A DNA stretch of 19,896 nucleotides from Amoebophrya sp. AT5.2 (lineage: Eukaryota > Sar > Dinophyceae > Syndiniales > Amoebophryaceae). The stretch is taken from the NCBI GenBank assembly GCA_005223375.1, contig RXOD01004614.1:1-19896 (forward strand), in the 5' to 3' direction. The notes beneath the pieces were generated by a model. That model saw nothing but the letters and a program-made list of their open reading frames with translations, had not been told where the DNA came from and did not search any database. Position numbers and translations under genes: made by a program. Positions 1 to 7,579 of this stretch are shown piece after piece; the stretch's first letter is position 1; every line of letters starts with the position of its first letter.

Positions 1-1938
1 GAACGTCGGCAGCGGGAGCGCCGCCCTGGTGCTGCTGCTGTTGGCCGCCGTCTGCGTCGTGGGCGTGAGTTTTTCCAGGTACTCCGCGTGCTCGCGGCAG
101 CGCAGCACGTCGTCGTTAGGGTGCGGCCCCGGTACGAACCCGCCAAACTGGAAGTGCCGCGACAACCGCTCTAGCAGCACGGCCCACACCGAGGTCTTTT
201 GATGGGTCGGGCGGCGCGCTTCCACGCTCCGGTCCAGGCGCCAGACCCCCTCGCCCGTGAGCGAGTCGCCCGTGTCCACCGCGACGCAAAACCTGCTTCT
301 GGCGTCGTAGGTCCGCGACGGTACTTCCGCGCCAGAACTGCCTGCCTGCCCCGGGCCGTCAGCCATGCAACCGAGCGCCGCTGCCCGGGCGTCCGAGTCC
401 CTCCCCGGGCCCCCGCGGGGAGGCGGAGCGGCCGCGAGCAGTTCCAATAGTTCGTACGGGCGGTCGCGCGTGCGAACCACCCGCAGGGGCTCGTCATCAT
501 GTTCAATGCGATTCGTTGCGACCACTGTCGAGGCGTCCGTGCGCAGGTCGCTGTCCAGTCCATAGGTCCAGAGCAGGAGAGCCGCCAGCTCCCCCTGCCG
601 GCTGCCGATGTTCACTGCGTTTGGGGCGGAAGCGGTTTTGCCGTGAAAATGCCGCACGTTCTTGTCGTCAGCGGGATAGTTCTCAAAAAAGCTTCCCGCG
701 AGCTCCAACAGCTGCAACACCGGCTCGCGCTCAGGAAGGAAGTGATCGTAATTGGTCGTGACACTGTTGTCGCCCACCGCCCGTCGTTCCTCCGGTAGTG
801 CGATCTCCGCCCGCAGAGCCCGCAACCCGTCCCGCTGTTCCGGGTTCAAGTAGTGCATGACGGACGCCTCATCCGCCGGCGCGTTGGCCGTCTGGATCGC
901 CATCTTCTTCGGCCGCGATTCCTCCGGACCCTGAGCCGCCGCTGCTCGAAGCCAAGCAATTCCTTCGAGACCCAGCAGTTCGAGGTCACGATCGGCCACG
1001 ACCCGGCGGCGCAGCTCGACGAGCATGGCGCGCTCCTTCTGGTTCAACAGATTGAGCAGCAAAAGGTTCAGCCCCGTGCGGTACCTCTGCAGGATGCTGC
1101 CGACCGCCCGCAGACGAAAGGTTCGGTCGGGGCCGGCGCGCCGCAACTCGAGCGCATTGTTCCCGAGGTCCTCGTCGGGCAAGAACTGGGGTTCCTTCGT
1201 GCTGCCGTAGCCAATCTGGTCCCACGCATGCAGCCTGCCCCGCATCATGAATGGGAAGTGCTCCTTCAGTTGCTCTTCCACCGAGCTTGTCATGCGCCCC
1301 GTCATCACTCGGGCTAACGCTTTCTTCTTGCTCACTCGGGCCAACGCAATCTTGTCACGGCTGCGCGCGAAACACACCTCGACCAGGTCGCTCGTTAGGT
1401 TGAGCGTCTTCGCCGGAATCTTGTACAAATTGAATTGCCCGAACAGCCAAATCAGGTCGCGGAGCCGCCCGTCGAAAGCGAGACGTTTTACTACAGAGCA
1501 CTGTAGAGCCTTTTCAACGACAGTCCGGTCGTCGGCAGTAAAGAGCATGCCCACTTGCTTGCCTCCCGGACGAGGACTTGTTCCGATGCGATCGGAACGT
1601 GACTGCGCCGCGGGTACTGTAGAAACATTCTCTCCATGCGTTTTCACCGCGCCGGGCGAGTCGTCATGTTCTTCCACGTGCTGCGCCAGCGAGCCGAAAA
1701 ACAAAGCCAGGGACTTCAGCGTGCCTCCTTTTTCGAACGGCCCACGAAAGTACTTTTCGTCGTCCTCGTCCAGAAGTGACAGGACGCCGCTACCATCACT
1801 ATCCACTGCGGCACCAGCCCCGCGCTCGTCGTAGTAATACTTGGCTGCGCGGACGTCCAAATTTTGCAAAGGCTGAACTATCCGCTCCTGAATCCACGTG
1901 CGGCGCTTAGCGGCCGGGGGTCTTGGGCCACCACTTGT
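1..1938 (-). CDS. Large hypothetical protein, internal exon(s), open at left edge
   Basis: A single minus-strand frame stays open for 646 codons, from just inside an in-frame TGA (complement of 1939-1941) to the window edge, so its stop lies outside. It is longer than any competing frame here and has GC-rich third positions like its neighbours. I do not recognise the protein. It is soluble-looking: no clear membrane span, an acidic stretch (LLDEDDEKYF), a helical region around DLIWLFGQFNLYKIPAKTLN followed by a basic segment (RVSKKKALARVMTGRM), a Leu-rich helix (ILQRYRTGLNLLLLNLLNQK), and a Gly/Pro/Ala-rich linker (AAAPPPRGGPG) before a C-terminal part containing VWAVLLERLSRHFQFGGF. The first in-frame ATG is at 1548, but good coding sequence continues upstream of it, so the start is probably in an earlier exon. 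AG dinucleotides near 1904-1937 could be the 3' splice site. Coding status is fairly sure; function is unknown. Confidence 0.75.
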
Positions 1939-2013
1939 TCACGGCCGGGGTCTTGGGACGTGCCAATCGCCTGGAGAAGCGTGAACCAGTTGGCCGGGGT
2001 CTTGGGACGTGCC
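1912..2013. repeat. Three spaced copies of a GGCCGGGGTCTTGGGACGTG unit
   Basis: Two identical 22-bp copies lie at 1943-1964 and 1992-2013, and a degenerate copy at 1912-1930. Read on the minus (gene) strand, each perfect copy contains both a GT and, a few bases later, a CCAAG|A acceptor-like site. GTTCACGG also occurs twice (about 1938 and 2021), with an inverted GTGAAC at 1981. The cluster sits exactly where the long left-edge frame is interrupted upstream, so it may be intronic or mark an exon boundary. Confidence 0.75.
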
Positions 2014-3076
2014 GAGTGGCGTTCACGGCGGGCGGGGAGGCTGCGATCGTGAAGATCCAAGCATTCAATTTCAGGAATGCTATGATTGACATGTTGTTGT
2101 GCAGTGAGCTCAAGGTGTACGCTTTTGCGCGAACGGTAAACGAATCTGATTACGGTATACTGTTGTGCGAATATATTACGCTGGGCGAGCAGAAAGCTAC
2201 AAACCCGCCTATTCTGCGCGAATGGTATGTTGAGAATTCAAATCAAAATTAATATACTCAAAATTTACTGGTATCGTGGCCGGAGTAGTCAAAATGTACT
2301 AGTACCGTGGCTGGCTTAGTCAAAATGTACTAGTATTGTGGACGAGAACAAAAGTTGATTGAAATGCTTCCCGATTAGGACAGCTCCACCGGAGGCGGGC
2401 GTGGTCAACAAAAGACTGTATTCGTTTAATAGCACGGAGAGCAGATGAAAGGTGGTCGACGAGGCTCCTAGGGATTACCTGTAAAACTGTCCTGCTGGGC
2501 CATGAACCGATACGGAAAACCGAATTTGTAAATCCAAGTTGGGTCGCGATTCAGAAGCCCGAGTTGACGTTGCGTTACGATCGAAGAAAGATATTTTGAT
2601 CCATGTAGGCTTCGCGGCCGAGCACTTCCTGTGACAGTTTGTCGCGCAGAATTGGCACCATTCTTGCGCGGATGTGAGTTCTTTTCTCACCATATACGGG
2701 TGAGCCAAGCTGATGCACGATCGCGCCAGCACAGACATCAAAAATACGGATTACAACGCACGTTGAATTGGCGTCACGCACGTGTCCCTTTTCTTACGGA
2801 GACGACGGCCCCGCTGTGGCGCCACGAACTGAAAACGAGAACACAACACAACGGGCTGATAACGATTTCGAGCGGGGCAACCGGTACGACTTCGGTTTCA
2901 TCGGTGTGTATGTCTCAAGCATTCTCCATGTAGATCGTCCCTACAGGTCACGCGAGAAATTGACAACTCACACCTAATTGAATGCGCCGCCTCTAGCCTG
3001 CGTGGAGCTAAACCACGACAGGCGAGGACTGCTTTACCTCATTGATGCATTCCTTCCGATGGAAAAGGAGAAGAGT
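1942..3076. other. Intergenic or intronic stretch, no convincing gene
   Basis: Base composition falls towards AT here and no frame shows convincing coding character. It holds the tail of the GGCCGGGG repeat cluster and a 31-bp tandem repeat at 2258-2350. A minus-strand frame near 2080-1950 opens with a hydrophobic, signal-like stretch (MSIIAFLKLNAWIFTIAAS) and could be a 5' exon of the left-edge gene, but its frame does not join directly and I could not assign splice sites. The 5' end of that gene probably lies somewhere in this stretch. Confidence 0.45.
2258..2350. repeat. Tandem repeat, three 31-bp units
   Basis: Three consecutive units start at 2258, 2289 and 2320 and share the pattern TCAAAATKTACTRGTAYYGT followed by GG and a more variable end (ccggagtag, ctggcttag, acgagaaca). 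Units 2 and 3 share TCAAAATGTACTAGTA exactly. The array is in AT-rich non-coding sequence. A minisatellite is the simplest reading; a binding-site array cannot be excluded. Confidence 0.85.
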
Positions 3077-3169
3077 TTACTTCTTCTTCATCATCTTCAT
3101 GGACATCTTCATCGACTTCATGGCCGGGGCCGGGGCCGGGGCGGCAGCCTTCTTCATCATCTTGGCCAT
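3077..3169 (-). CDS. Possible Met/Lys-rich basic microprotein or terminal exon
   Basis: A 30-codon frame from an ATG at 3169 to a TAA at 3077 encodes a peptide made almost only of Met, Lys, Ala, Pro and Ser: it opens MAKMMKKAAA, runs through an APAPAPA stretch (the GGGGCC-like DNA at 3122-3143) and ends MKMSMKMMKKK. The frame stays open upstream to an ATG at 3421 (114 codons), but the upstream part includes a short DNA repeat and looks less coding. CTCAAG directly before the ATG could be a 3' splice site, so this might be a last exon. Met/Lys/Ala/Pro-rich segments are known as the basic tails of dinoflagellate HU-like histone-like proteins, but no HU core is visible nearby. The DNA could equally be a purine-biased low-complexity tract without coding function. 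Confidence 0.3.
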   Translation of the reverse strand: MAKMMKKAAAPAPAPAMKSMKMSMKMMKKK

Positions 3170-3227
3170 CTTGAGGTTTTTTTTGCGGGTTAGTTTCCCT
3201 AGAAAATATTTGAGGGGAGATTCGGAT

Positions 3228-3294
3228 GGGGGTGCGTCTGTAACGTAAATATGCTTGCCCGTACATGTAGCACTGGGGGGTGCGTCTTTAACGT
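3228..3294. repeat. 19-bp direct repeat pair, 48-bp period
   Basis: GGGGGTGCGTCTGTAACGT at 3228-3246 and GGGGGTGCGTCTTTAACGT at 3276-3294 differ at one base. They lie in the upstream extension of the Met/Lys-rich frame, where they would give a repeated V-x-DAPPS peptide on the minus strand. Confidence 0.8.
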
Positions 3295-3552
3295 CGGTAC
3301 TTGCTCCTCCCTTTGGCTCTCTCACAGGGTCTTTCTGGCGCTCTTTCGCACTCGCAGGTCGAACAGAACAGCGTGCATGAAGAGGCGGTCGCTCAAGCGC
3401 GTCTCGGATTCTGTCGTTCATATGAATTGATTTGAAACACTGCTTGCTAAACCACGCCTGACTTCGATGGACACCGGTAAATCCACCTCCCTTTCCTCCA
3501 TGCAGAAGGACGCGAGTCCGCGATTCGCGCTCAAACGCTTTGCAATGAGTTA

Positions 3553-3588
3553 CGATTAGTGTGCAATGTTAGTGCTCGATTAGTGTGC
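3553..3588. repeat. CGATTAGTGTGC direct repeat, 24-bp period
   Basis: Two exact 12-bp copies start at 3553 and 3577. The related string TGCTCGAT appears at the second copy and again near 3599 and 3634, so a short degenerate repeat field runs to about 3641 in AT-richer intergenic DNA. Confidence 0.7.
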
Positions 3589-3824
3589 GAAACGGCGTGC
3601 TCGATGATAGTTAAGGTTATACAAATGAAAAAATGCTCGATTGGTTATAAGAGTCCACGCTTTTCGCGTCGCGCTAAAATCTGCAGGGGAGGGTATAGAG
3701 TAATTTCCATTCACTTATGATTTCCGGAAACAAAACAGGTGTGCATTCGATACGTCAGCCTCTAGCATGCGTTATCACCAAATTTTCCAATACTTGATTC
3801 ATGAATACAGCATTCCGCCATTAC

Positions 3825-6800
3825 TTACACCTCCGGCGCTACTTCAGCGGCGTCAAAGTGTTGTACTTCCACGCTCTGGTTTTGCCATCCGCTCATTTCT
3901 GCCTTCGCGTAGTTCAGATTTTCGATTTCCTTCGTCAGCCCATCCTGCTTTCCCTGAAACTCTCCCAAGAAAGTCTCGCACTCTTCCGTGGACGGTCGTT
4001 CCATCTCCTCCGTTTTCTTCAGCTTCTCCTTCAGTCGCGCGATCTCAGCCTCCAGTTTGCGGATCTGCTTCTCGAAGTCGGAAATTTGCTGGATTTTCAA
4101 CTGAATGAGGTCGTACAACTGCTTCTTCTCCTGCACCCAGGCGGTCTCCTCGTCCGCCTTGGCCTTCGTCACCTCAACCAGCTCCGCTTTCGCCTCGTCG
4201 GAAACCATCACCAGGATCGCATTCACGTTCTTGAACCGCCCATTGGGGTCGTTCTCGGTCAGGGACTTCATGGCGCCGGCGATCAGCGAAATGGACTCCT
4301 GGAGCTCGCCGATCTCCTTCGCCCGCGCGTCGCGAGCTGTTTCCCACTCCGTCTGGCCCGCGTTGGTCTGAATAACGCGTTATCATCAAGTTGCCGGTCG
4401 GTTGTGACACAAGATACTGGGTCTCTTGCGTTGACCTAGAACCATAGAATCTAAATACCAATTGCAACTCGAAGTGTGCATAGACCTCGAAGAAACGGTT
4501 CCAAACAAACGATACGTCTGCCTCAGCCTTTTTCTTCTCCTTATCAGCCTTGTCCATGGCGTCCTCGGCCTCGCCCTTTTCCGACTCGGCTTTGCTTTTC
4601 GCTGCCTTGATGGAGTCGATTTTTGCGAGGCGCTTGTTCTCGGCGGCGTCCGTGCCCGCAATCGCGGTCTCGCACGTCTGCTTCTTCTCGACGTTCTCTG
4701 CCATTTCGTCCTGGTGCACTTCGACCATGTCCTCAATGGCCCAGACGATCTTCTTGAACGCCGTGTCGTACGTGTCGGATGACGAGGCATCTGTTGTTTT
4801 GGTTCCAAGGTAATGACACTTATTCTCGCAACACTAGAAGAAGAATCCCAGGTTATTTTTAGATTATCGATCCACTGCGTCGGGGAGCATCTTGTACCGG
4901 TCTGCAGCAGGCTTGCCTTCGGCGCGGCGACGGAGAGCATCATAGTGCCGACCTGGCCCTGCTTGAGCAGAAGCTCAATGGCGGTCGCAAGTCCGCTCAT
5001 CTCCGAGGTGTGCTTGGCGGAGGTATCAGCCCAGAGGCGAGCCAGTTCCCGGAACGCCTCCGTTGTGTCCTTCAGCAACAGCTGGTTTTCCTTCAGGGAG
5101 TCCTGCGCGGCTGCCTTTTTGTTACAGGCAAGAGTCTATTGTGATTACCACCGTACGCACAGACTACGGCATTTAGATTTTTGCCGTTCGCTGTTCTTGC
5201 CCTTCGATGTTCTTGCCCGTGCGAGAGAAGTCTCCCTACAATTCTGAGAAGCATCAGTTGCTTTTTCCCCCTGTCTGCAGCTGCGGCCCCACCGAAAGAG
5301 GCTTGTCGCCGCATTGAGGCGCTCAGCGCAGTCGGTATCTCGGCTGTCGCATCGTCCCCGCCTACAGAAAATGTCCCTAACCCTTTCGGTAACACGCAAA
5401 CGCAAAACGGTTCGACAACACGCAAATGATGCAATCACAACGCCGACTCGCCGCCCGTAGTGTCGTTCCTGTGCTGCTCCTCGAGGGCCTCTGTCTCCGC
5501 GAGCTTGGCTTCGTGCGCGGCTTTAGATTTCTCGAGCGCCTCGATCATGTTTTCCGTTTTTTCTACGAAATTCACGTGTGCCACTGCAGCCTTTTGTTCC
5601 GCTTCCTGCAGCCCCTGCAGCTTGGCCGTGTACTCCCCACGCATATCGGTTGGAGGACGGGACTAACGTTGCTACGCTCGGTACGATTCCATGCGGGAGC
5701 TGGTGCAGTAATTCGCATCGCGAATTCTGTGGCGCTCATGAAAATGAAGCGCCACGTCGATATTAACGTGTTTCCTAAGACACGCGGCGCCACAAGACAC
5801 GCGCACCTACCGGCGAGCAGTAGCAAACCGGGAAGCGCGGCCTCAACGGTAGTGCCGACTGCCCGCGTATCCGTTCCGGGTCGCTACGTACCCGGCGCCC
5901 ACGGAACAACAAAAACCATCTTCCACGAGCCCGGCATGCATAGTCAAGCGAGTAGCAACGCTGCAAGGCCTAAATCCTTCAAGATTCCGAGAATCTTTGC
6001 AGACCCCGGCCCGAATTGGAGTAAGGAGCTGCTGCTGTGGGACCCAGAGGCCAGTTCCGCGTCCACAAATTCCGAAAGAGCCTCGACCCGGGAGGGCGTC
6101 AGCTTTCGGCTGTCTAGCGGGAGGAGCTGAATCGCGGCCTTCAGCTTCCCGAACACCTTTCGGCTAGAGCTGGCGTCCTTTGCAAGCAGCGAATAGTCCT
6201 CCGACTTCGCGGCGACCTTTCGCGAGCCCGACTGCGCATCGGCGAGAACCTGGTGGTCGGCGGCGTGATCGCGTTGATGATTTTGAGTCCACGGCAGTTA
6301 CTGCCTAAGATTTTCCGTTGTTCGACTGGCGTGATCGCGTTATTAATAAAAGGCACCTGTACAACGTCTACCTTGCGTTGTGGAAGAAGCATGCTTCCAT
6401 CAAAAAAAAACAAAACTAAATATCAAGCAGCGCCCCCCGTTAAACATCAAGCGCTTGTACGTTGTAGGCCATGTCCGCGCTCGAGATGGCCGCCTCGAAC
6501 TCGTTAACCGTGTCTGCGTACTCGCCGTGTTCGCCTTTTCGCTGTTCAATGGCGTCCGCGATTGCTTGTTTCTTCTTCGCGATTTTCGTTTCCTCCATTT
6601 TGATTTTCCCTTTGTAGCTGGCTACGTCCGCCACGTTCTTTTGTATCTCCTCCTCCAATCGGTCGATGTCGATCTCAGCCTGCTTGATGGCCGCCTTGGC
6701 TCCCGCGGTCGTGTCCTCGTGTTCGCAGGACTGCTTGTCGTAGGCCGTTTGTGCGGAACGGAACTCCTGTGTCAGCTCGCCCTCAAGCTGTTGCAGCAGC

Positions 6801-6964
6801 ATAACGAGCTGCTGCACGCGCGTGCTCACGTTCGCCATGGCATCCCCGGCGCCGACGGGCTGGGAGCTCGCGGACTTGTGCGATTTCGCCACCTCCGTGA
6901 GCCTCAGGTTCGAGCCCGCGACTGCGCAGGTCGCGAGAGTCGCGACCGACGCCACACGACGCAT
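3825..6964 (-). CDS. Secreted coiled-coil protein, six exons, dinoflagellate-type family
   Basis: Proposed exons on the minus strand: 6964-6461, 6249-5965, 5662-5444, 5135-4898, 4790-4516 and 4367-3825, about 687 residues. Exon 1 starts with a short signal peptide (MRR, then hydrophobic VASVATLATCAVAG). The rest is charged, helical, heptad-like sequence rich in Lys, Glu and Ala: YDKQSCEHEDTTAGAK, then AEIDIDRLEEEIQKNVADV, a Ser-rich loop before LLQFGPGSAKILGILKD, and long coiled coils to the end (KIQQISDFEKQIRKLEAEIA). The GILK motif followed by an A/E/K-rich helix matches my memory of an abundant dinoflagellate family of secreted coiled-coil proteins whose function is not established. The stop is TAA at 3825-3827. 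Exon-intron phases agree at every proposed join, but introns 2 and 3 have alternative boundaries that change a few residues. The gene is certain; the exact joins are not. Confidence 0.85.
4368..4515 (-). other. Intron 5 of coiled-coil gene (GT-AG, 148 nt)
   Basis: Donor GAC|GTATCG and acceptor TTATTCAG|ACC, both phase 0, join KKKAEAD to TNAGQTEWE. A perfect 12-bp palindrome, ATAACGCGTTAT, at 4372-4383 lies just inside the 3' splice site. Intron 1 contains a similar AATAACGCG string. No convincing terminal inverted repeat was found. Confidence 0.8.
4791..4897 (-). other. Intron 4 of coiled-coil gene (GT-AG, 107 nt)
   Basis: Donor ACCG|GTACAAG (phase 1) and acceptor AACAACAG|ATGCC restore the frame from SLLQT to DASSSDTYDTAFKK. 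The donor string GTACAAG is the same as in intron 1. No inverted repeat was seen. The frame shift between the two exons makes an intron here compulsory. Confidence 0.85.
5136..5443 (-). other. Intron 3 of coiled-coil gene, inverted repeats at both ends
   Basis: On the minus strand the favoured intron begins GCG-TTGTGATT and ends AATCACAA-TAG: an 8-bp perfect inverted repeat (5433-5440 and 5139-5146) placed exactly 3 nt inside each boundary. This GC-AG reading is in frame (GGES joined to TLACNKKAAAQD). A second in-frame GC-AG reading is longer (donor at 5454, acceptor at 5111) and joins NDTT to AAQDSL, which fits the remembered family spacing without a gap. Inside is a GTTCTTGCCC direct repeat (5193 and 5209). 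Confidence 0.65.
5663..5964 (-). other. Intron 2 of coiled-coil gene, inverted repeats at both ends
   Basis: On the minus strand the GC-AG reading begins GCAG-CGTTGCTAC and ends GTAGCAACG-TTAG: a 9-bp perfect inverted repeat (5952-5960 and 5667-5675) exactly 4 nt inside both boundaries, phase 0. An alternative places both boundaries at a repeated GAT (intron 5645-5973), giving GILKDMRGEYTAKLQ, which fits the family spacing better but uses non-canonical splice sites. No GT-AG pair in the right phase was found. Confidence 0.65.
5710..5755. repeat. Two adjacent short hairpins inside intron 2
   Basis: AATTCGC-atc-GCGAATT at 5710-5726 (7-bp stem, 3-nt loop) is followed two bases later by GTGGCGCT-11 nt-AGCGCCAC at 5729-5755 (8-bp stem). 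Both stems are perfect. They lie in the acceptor-proximal part of the intron. Confidence 0.85.
6250..6460 (-). other. Intron 1 of coiled-coil gene (GT-AG, 211 nt)
   Basis: Donor AAC|GTACAAG and acceptor GACCACCAG|GTT, phase 0, join SSADMAYN to VLADAQSGSRK. An imperfect inverted repeat lies near the ends: GCGTTGATGATTT at 6271 against the complement of 6442-6454 (GCGCTTGATGTTT). The intron also contains a 14-bp direct repeat GGCGTGATCGCGTT (6262-6275 and 6328-6341) flanking a hairpin GGCAGT-t-ACTGCC at 6293-6305. Confidence 0.75.
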
Positions 6965-7579
6965 CTTGTCGTGTCGATGAAAGGCTCTCTCGACCGTCCT
7001 CTTGGCTCCTATCTAACTAGTTATCGAGACACAAATGAAACACGCGGAGATGATCTTCGTATGAGGCGAGTGTCCCGATGACCTTCGAGTACGATGGGGA
7101 GCGATGATCCAGCGATCGCTGATAACACGAAAGAGCCATGGATAACAAACTGAATTCGGAGAAGACCTACGTACTCTGCAAGACGGAAACCGAGCATCCA
7201 CCTCGACGTTTATGGTGTAGTACAAATTTAGTGTCGTGGCGTCTAGCGAACACGTTAGGAACCCGTACGCCCAAGTCGCATCGTATCAAGCTGCCAGGCA
7301 AGATCATTCATCCATCTAGATAAAATTTCAGACAACAGAAGCGCCGCGCCTGCATGAATGCAGACATGGCGTTTATTCATCGTTCCCAGTCCAAGTTGTT
7401 TTTACTGAAACATTTTCGCGCAGTCTTTCTCTTTGCATTCCCGACCGCTAGCCTTTGCGTTTTTTGGTCCTGCGGGCGGAGATGCACGGACTGGTCCGGT
7501 TAGTAATGAGTGCTTTGTTAATTCGATTCGGGTGAAATTTACGGCGGCCAAAGGTTAGCAGCCGCACGGCAATGAGCGT
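6965..7579. other. Intergenic spacer upstream of the coiled-coil gene
   Basis: About 615 nt between the stop of the hypothetical secreted protein (7580) and the start of the coiled-coil gene (6964). It should contain the 3' UTR of the former and promoter and 5' leader of the latter. I saw a perfect 10-bp palindrome AGCGATCGCT at 7111-7120 but no TATA box or recognisable terminator. Short frames here look random. Confidence 0.5.

Larger units (their letters stand above)
3170..3824. other. Intergenic stretch with short direct repeats
   Basis: This follows the stop of the coiled-coil gene (3825) and no convincing coding frame was found apart from the weak upstream extension of the Met/Lys-rich ORF. 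A 19-bp near-identical direct repeat (GGGGGTGCGTCTKTAACGT) occurs at 3228-3246 and 3276-3294. A second repeat, CGATTAGTGTGC, occurs at 3553-3564 and 3577-3588, with TGCTCGAT recurring to about 3641. It presumably contains the 3' UTR of the coiled-coil gene. Confidence 0.6.

Noticed and set aside
853..1834. Plus-strand frames at 853-1317 and 1247-1834
   Set aside because: Both are shorter than, and opposite to, the 646-codon minus-strand frame, and their composition looks antisense (Ser/Arg-rich).
2475..2933. Overlapping short frames on both strands
   Set aside because: Lower GC, mutually overlapping and without domains or coding-like composition; treated as spacer.
3122..3143. GGGGCC-type repeat as a regulatory or structured element
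   Set aside because: It is only about four units long and is explained by Ala-Pro codons if the small ORF is real.
3801..4439. Plus-strand Leu-rich frame of 212 codons
   Set aside because: It is antisense to the last exon of the coiled-coil gene; Lys/Glu coiled-coil codons give Leu/Phe/Ser when read backwards.
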